Positions 61,972-64,000 of a stretch of 64,000 nt of DNA are shown here, piece after piece. Each line of letters starts with the position of its first letter. The stretch's first letter is position 1. Below the pieces are notes generated by a model. The model was given only the letters and a program-made list of their open reading frames with translations. It did no database searches and was not told the DNA's origin. This DNA comes from Pseudonocardia sp. CNS-139. GTDB taxonomy: Bacteria > Actinomycetota > Actinomycetes > Mycobacteriales > Pseudonocardiaceae. The stretch covers positions 1 to 64,000 of the forward strand of contig MKJX01000195.1 of assembly GCA_001942415.1 (NCBI GenBank), in the 5' to 3' direction. A program made the translations under genes and the position numbers.

Positions 61972-62424
61972 ATGGCGCAGGCGGGAAAGGTGACGGCCCC
62001 CCTCGACGATCAGCTCTGCTTCGCGCTCTACCGGGCGTCCCGGGCGATCATGGGCAGCTACCGCCCGCTGCTGGACGCGCTCGGCCTCACCTACCCCCAG
62101 TACCTCGTGATGCTGGTGCTGTGGGAGCGCGGCCCGAGCGGCGTCACCGGGATCGGGCAGGCCCTCGACCTGGAGACCGGCACGCTGTCGCCGCTGCTCA
62201 AGCGGCTGGAGGCGGCCGGGCTGGTCACGCGCTCGCGCATGGCGGGCGACGAGCGCTCGGTGCTCGTCGCGCTGACGCCTGCGGGCCGCGCGCTGGAGGC
62301 CCGCACCGCGGAGACGCAGCTCGCGGTGCGCGAGGCCACCGGGCTGAGCAGGGGCGAGATGGTCGAGCTGCGGGAGGCCCTGCACCGGCTCTCCGACCGG
62401 CTGCGGTCGGCCGCTCCCGCCTGA
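61972..62424 (+). CDS. MarR family peroxide sensor, OhrR-like
   Basis: An intact 150-residue regulator. The N-terminal [17 protein letters not shown] contains the reactive Cys (Cys16) characteristic of OhrR, and [19 protein letters not shown] is the OhrR signature. The winged helix is in [20 protein letters not shown] and MAGDERSV. OhrR represses ohr (organic hydroperoxide resistance) until its Cys is oxidised. No ohr gene lies next to it in this window. Confidence 0.92.
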   Translation: MAQAGKVTAPLDDQLCFALYRASRAIMGSYRPLLDALGLTYPQYLVMLVLWERGPSGVTGIGQALDLETGTLSPLLKRLEAAGLVTRSRMAGDERSVLVALTPAGRALEARTAETQLAVREATGLSRGEMVELREALHRLSDRLRSAAPA

Positions 62425-62497
62425 ACGGACCGCTCACGGAGGGCGTTCGGAGCCACAGTTCCTTGCCGCCCGGCGTCCGTTTTGGTCAACTGGGTTC

Positions 62498-62605
62498 ATG
62501 GCCCCGGGACGTGCACCGCAGCGGTGGTCGTTCTGCGTGTGCCTGCTCGCCGCCGACCAGCTCTCGGTCGACGACCGCCGGTGTCGTCCGCGCTCCGCCT
62601 GCTAG
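62498..62605 (+). CDS. Possible small cysteine-containing ORF (35 codons)
   Basis: ATG at 62498, reading MAPGRAPQRWSFCVCLLAAD with Cys-x-Cys and two more cysteines near the end (RRCRPRSAC), then TAG. No clear ribosome site precedes it. It occupies the 300-base gap between ohrR and gntR that otherwise holds no gene. It could be a leader peptide or chance. Confidence 0.25.
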   Translation: MAPGRAPQRWSFCVCLLAADQLSVDDRRCRPRSAC

Positions 62606-62677
62606 CGCCCCCGCACCAGCCCGGGACGGCCGCGCAGGCCCAGCGCCCATCCGCCGTGCGACCCCCGGGACGACGCC

Positions 62678-62728
62678 ATGAACGCCCACACCCACCTCGA
62701 CCAGAGCCTCCACCGGGCCGCCGCATGA
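62678..62728 (+). CDS. Possible 16-codon leader ORF overlapping gntR
   Basis: MNAHTHLDQSLHRAAA, ending in a TGA that overlaps the gntR ATG (ATGA). This could give translational coupling. Alternatively a missing base joins it to gntR as an N-terminal extension, in keeping with the frequent one-base losses in this sequence. Confidence 0.3.
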   Translation: MNAHTHLDQSLHRAAA

Positions 62729-63486
62729 CCGCGCGCACGCTCGACCGGCTGGCCGGCGACCCGCTGTGGTCACAGCTGCTCGCCGACCTGCGCCGCCGCC
62801 TGGAGCACGACGAGTTCACCGCGGCCTTCCCCGGTGAGCTGGCGCTGGTGGCCGAGTACGGCGTGAGCCGGCACACCGTCCGCGAGGCCGTGCGCAGGCT
62901 CCGCGACGAGGGCCTCGTCATCGCGGGCCGGGGCCGTACACCGCGGCGGGCGCGCCCGACGGAGATCGAACAGCCGCTCGGCGAGATATTCAGCCTGTTC
63001 ACGGCGGTGGAGGCCACCGGGCAGGTGCAGCGCAGCGTCGTGCGCACGCTCGACGTCCGGGCCGACGGGGTGGTGGCCGCGCGGCTGGGGCTGGAGGAGT
63101 CGACACCGCTGGTCCACCTGGAGCGGCTCCGCCTCGCCGACGAGGAGCCGCTCGCCGTCGACCGGGTGTGGCTGCCGGAACGGATCGCCGCGCCGCTGCT
63201 GGACGTCGACTTCAGCCGCACCGCGCTCTACACGGTCTACGCCGCCCGCTGCGGCGTCCATGTCACCGGCGGGAACGAGCGGGTGCACGCGGTCGTGCCC
63301 ACACCGGCCGAGCGCGAGCTGCTGGGGATCGGGCCGGAGGTGGCGGCATTCGCCATCGACCGGCTCGGCCGGGCGGGGGAGCGGCCGGTCGAGTGGCGCC
63401 ACACCCTCGTGCGGGCCGACCGGTTCACCGTCACGGCCGAGTTCTCGGCGCGCGAGGGCTACCGGATGGGGGCGGTCGGGCAGTAG
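62725..63486 (+). CDS. GntR/HutC family regulator with UTRA domain
   Basis: An intact 253-residue regulator. The N-terminal winged helix is DPLWSQLLADLRRRLEHDEF, LVAEYGVSRHTVREAVRRLR, then DEGLVIAGRGRT, where the usual glycine wing GRGTFV is altered. The UTRA ligand-binding domain runs from about residue 85 to the end (VHLERLRLADEEPLAVDRVW, TALYTVYAARCGVHVTGGNE). UTRA proteins sense sugars, amino sugars or histidine-type metabolites. No obvious target operon is beside it. Convergent with the VOC gene. Confidence 0.9.
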   Translation: MTARTLDRLAGDPLWSQLLADLRRRLEHDEFTAAFPGELALVAEYGVSRHTVREAVRRLRDEGLVIAGRGRTPRRARPTEIEQPLGEIFSLFTAVEATGQVQRSVVRTLDVRADGVVAARLGLEESTPLVHLERLRLADEEPLAVDRVWLPERIAAPLLDVDFSRTALYTVYAARCGVHVTGGNERVHAVVPTPAERELLGIGPEVAAFAIDRLGRAGERPVEWRHTLVRADRFTVTAEFSAREGYRMGAVGQ

Positions 63487-63502
63487 CCCCGCCCGGGGAC
63501 GC

Positions 63503-64000
63503 TCAGTGCGCCGGCACGGAGACGCCGACGCCGCCCTTGGTGGTGGCGCCGTAGCGCTCGATCTCGGCGTCGAGGTCCAGCGGCTCGGTGCCGATCTTCA
63601 TGTCCGGGGTGAGCCGGTCGGCCGGGACGAGCCAGCTGACCTCGAACTCCAGCCCGTCCGGGTCGTGGGCGTAGAGCGCCTTGGTCGTGCCGTGGTCGGA
63701 CGCGCCGACGAGCGAGCCGCTCCCGGCGAGCACCCCGGCGATGCGCTTGAGCTCGGCGAGCGTGTCGACCTCCCACGCGAGGTGGTAGAGCCCCACTGTC
63801 GAGCGCCCGGCCTGGGACGCACCGGCGCCCGCACCGAGCGCGAAGAGGCCGAGGTCGTGGTCGTTCGTCGAGCCCTCGGCCTGGAGGAACGCGGCCTGCC
63901 CCGGCATCCGGTGGACGATCCGGAACCCGAGCGCTCGCTGTAGAACGCGACGCTCCGGTCGACGTCCCGCACGAACAGCACGGCGTGGTTGAGGCGCTGT
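63503..64000 (-). CDS. VOC (glyoxalase/extradiol dioxygenase-like) protein, 5' end beyond window
   Basis: Reads in from the right edge as QRLNHAVLFVRDVDRSVAFY, shifts frame near 63935, and continues MPGQAAFLQAEGSTNDHDLG. The metal-site His/Glu positions of the VOC fold are visible in LNHAVLFV, TVGLYHLAWEV and DPDGLEFEVSW. It ends GVGVSVPAH at 63503. Such proteins include catechol 2,3-dioxygenases and glyoxalases; the reaction cannot be told. Confidence 0.85.
   Translation of the reverse strand, partial: TAPQPRRAVRAGRRPERRVLQRALGFRIVHRMPGQAAFLQAEGSTNDHDLGLFALGAGAGASQAGRSTVGLYHLAWEVDTLAELKRIAGVLAGSGSLVGASDHGTTKALYAHDPDGLEFEVSWLVPADRLTPDMKIGTEPLDLDAEIERYGATTKGGVGVSVPAH

Overview
This 64 kb window comes from a very GC-rich actinomycete, most likely a Pseudonocardia-like member of the Pseudonocardiales. 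The evidence is mshA (mycothiol synthesis), a mycofactocin gene set, a deazaflavin (F420)-type nitroreductase-fold protein, and several actinobacterial families (DUF3263, LytR_C, DUF2771, DUF3027, DUF4349, MshA-linked YbjN). There are no rRNA or tRNA genes, no insertion sequences and no CRISPR array. The DNA reads as ordinary chromosome with a few accessory patches.

Layout. 0-3 kb: LytR_C and DUF3263 genes facing def (peptide deformylase), then a soluble HtrA-like protease. 3-10.6 kb: a NarL-type two-component system divergent from two successive ABC exporters of the MacB/FtsX type, headed by a 40-residue membrane peptide. 10.6-14.4 kb: Uma2 and F420-type genes, then thiD and thiC, each behind its own TPP riboswitch. 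14.4-18 kb: a molybdenum hydroxylase (gene order L-S-M). 18-23.9 kb: Ser/Thr kinase, TetR-MFS pair with a striking palindromic operator, a lower-GC MerR/hydrolase pair, and a DUF952-GNAT fusion. 24-29 kb: mycofactocin genes mftA-B-C-E-(phosphodiesterase)-F, with no mftD seen. 29.3-34 kb: a second molybdenum hydroxylase (S-L-M) with a CoxG protein. 34-38.9 kb: two 2OG-Fe(II) oxygenases (one AlkB), a lower-GC pair encoding a secreted toxin-like protein and a small partner, a P1 peptidase and an ArsR/SRPBCC pair. 38.9-45.7 kb: alcohol dehydrogenase, moaA-moaD, acyl-CoA dehydrogenase, and a molybdate uptake set (HTH-TOBE regulator, modB, modC). 45.8-53 kb: subtilase, acyl-CoA synthetase, cold-shock protein, DUF2771 lipoprotein, MFS, glutaminyl cyclase, DUF3027. 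53-59 kb: a sacsin-like GHKL ATPase, mshA, YbjN, DUF4349. 59-64 kb: a 4-coumarate-CoA-ligase-like enzyme, GNAT, OhrR/MarR, GntR and a VOC protein cut by the right edge.

A functional thread runs through the middle: molybdate import (modBC), molybdopterin synthesis (moaA, moaD) and two molybdenum hydroxylases of the form II CO-dehydrogenase type (AYRGAGR active-site loop) lie around a mycofactocin redox-cofactor cluster. Alcohol dehydrogenase, acyl-CoA dehydrogenase and CoA ligases fit the same oxidative catabolic theme.

A caution for every reader: about half of the genes are broken by single-base frameshifts. In most of them adding one base per break restores an intact protein of normal length, and essential genes such as moaA and thiD are among them. 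I treat these as sequence errors rather than pseudogenes and give the whole gene span in each case.

Three copies of a 55-bp near-perfect palindrome lie between genes. One copy directly abuts a second 17-bp hairpin that would hide the ribosome binding site of the following acyl-CoA synthetase gene.
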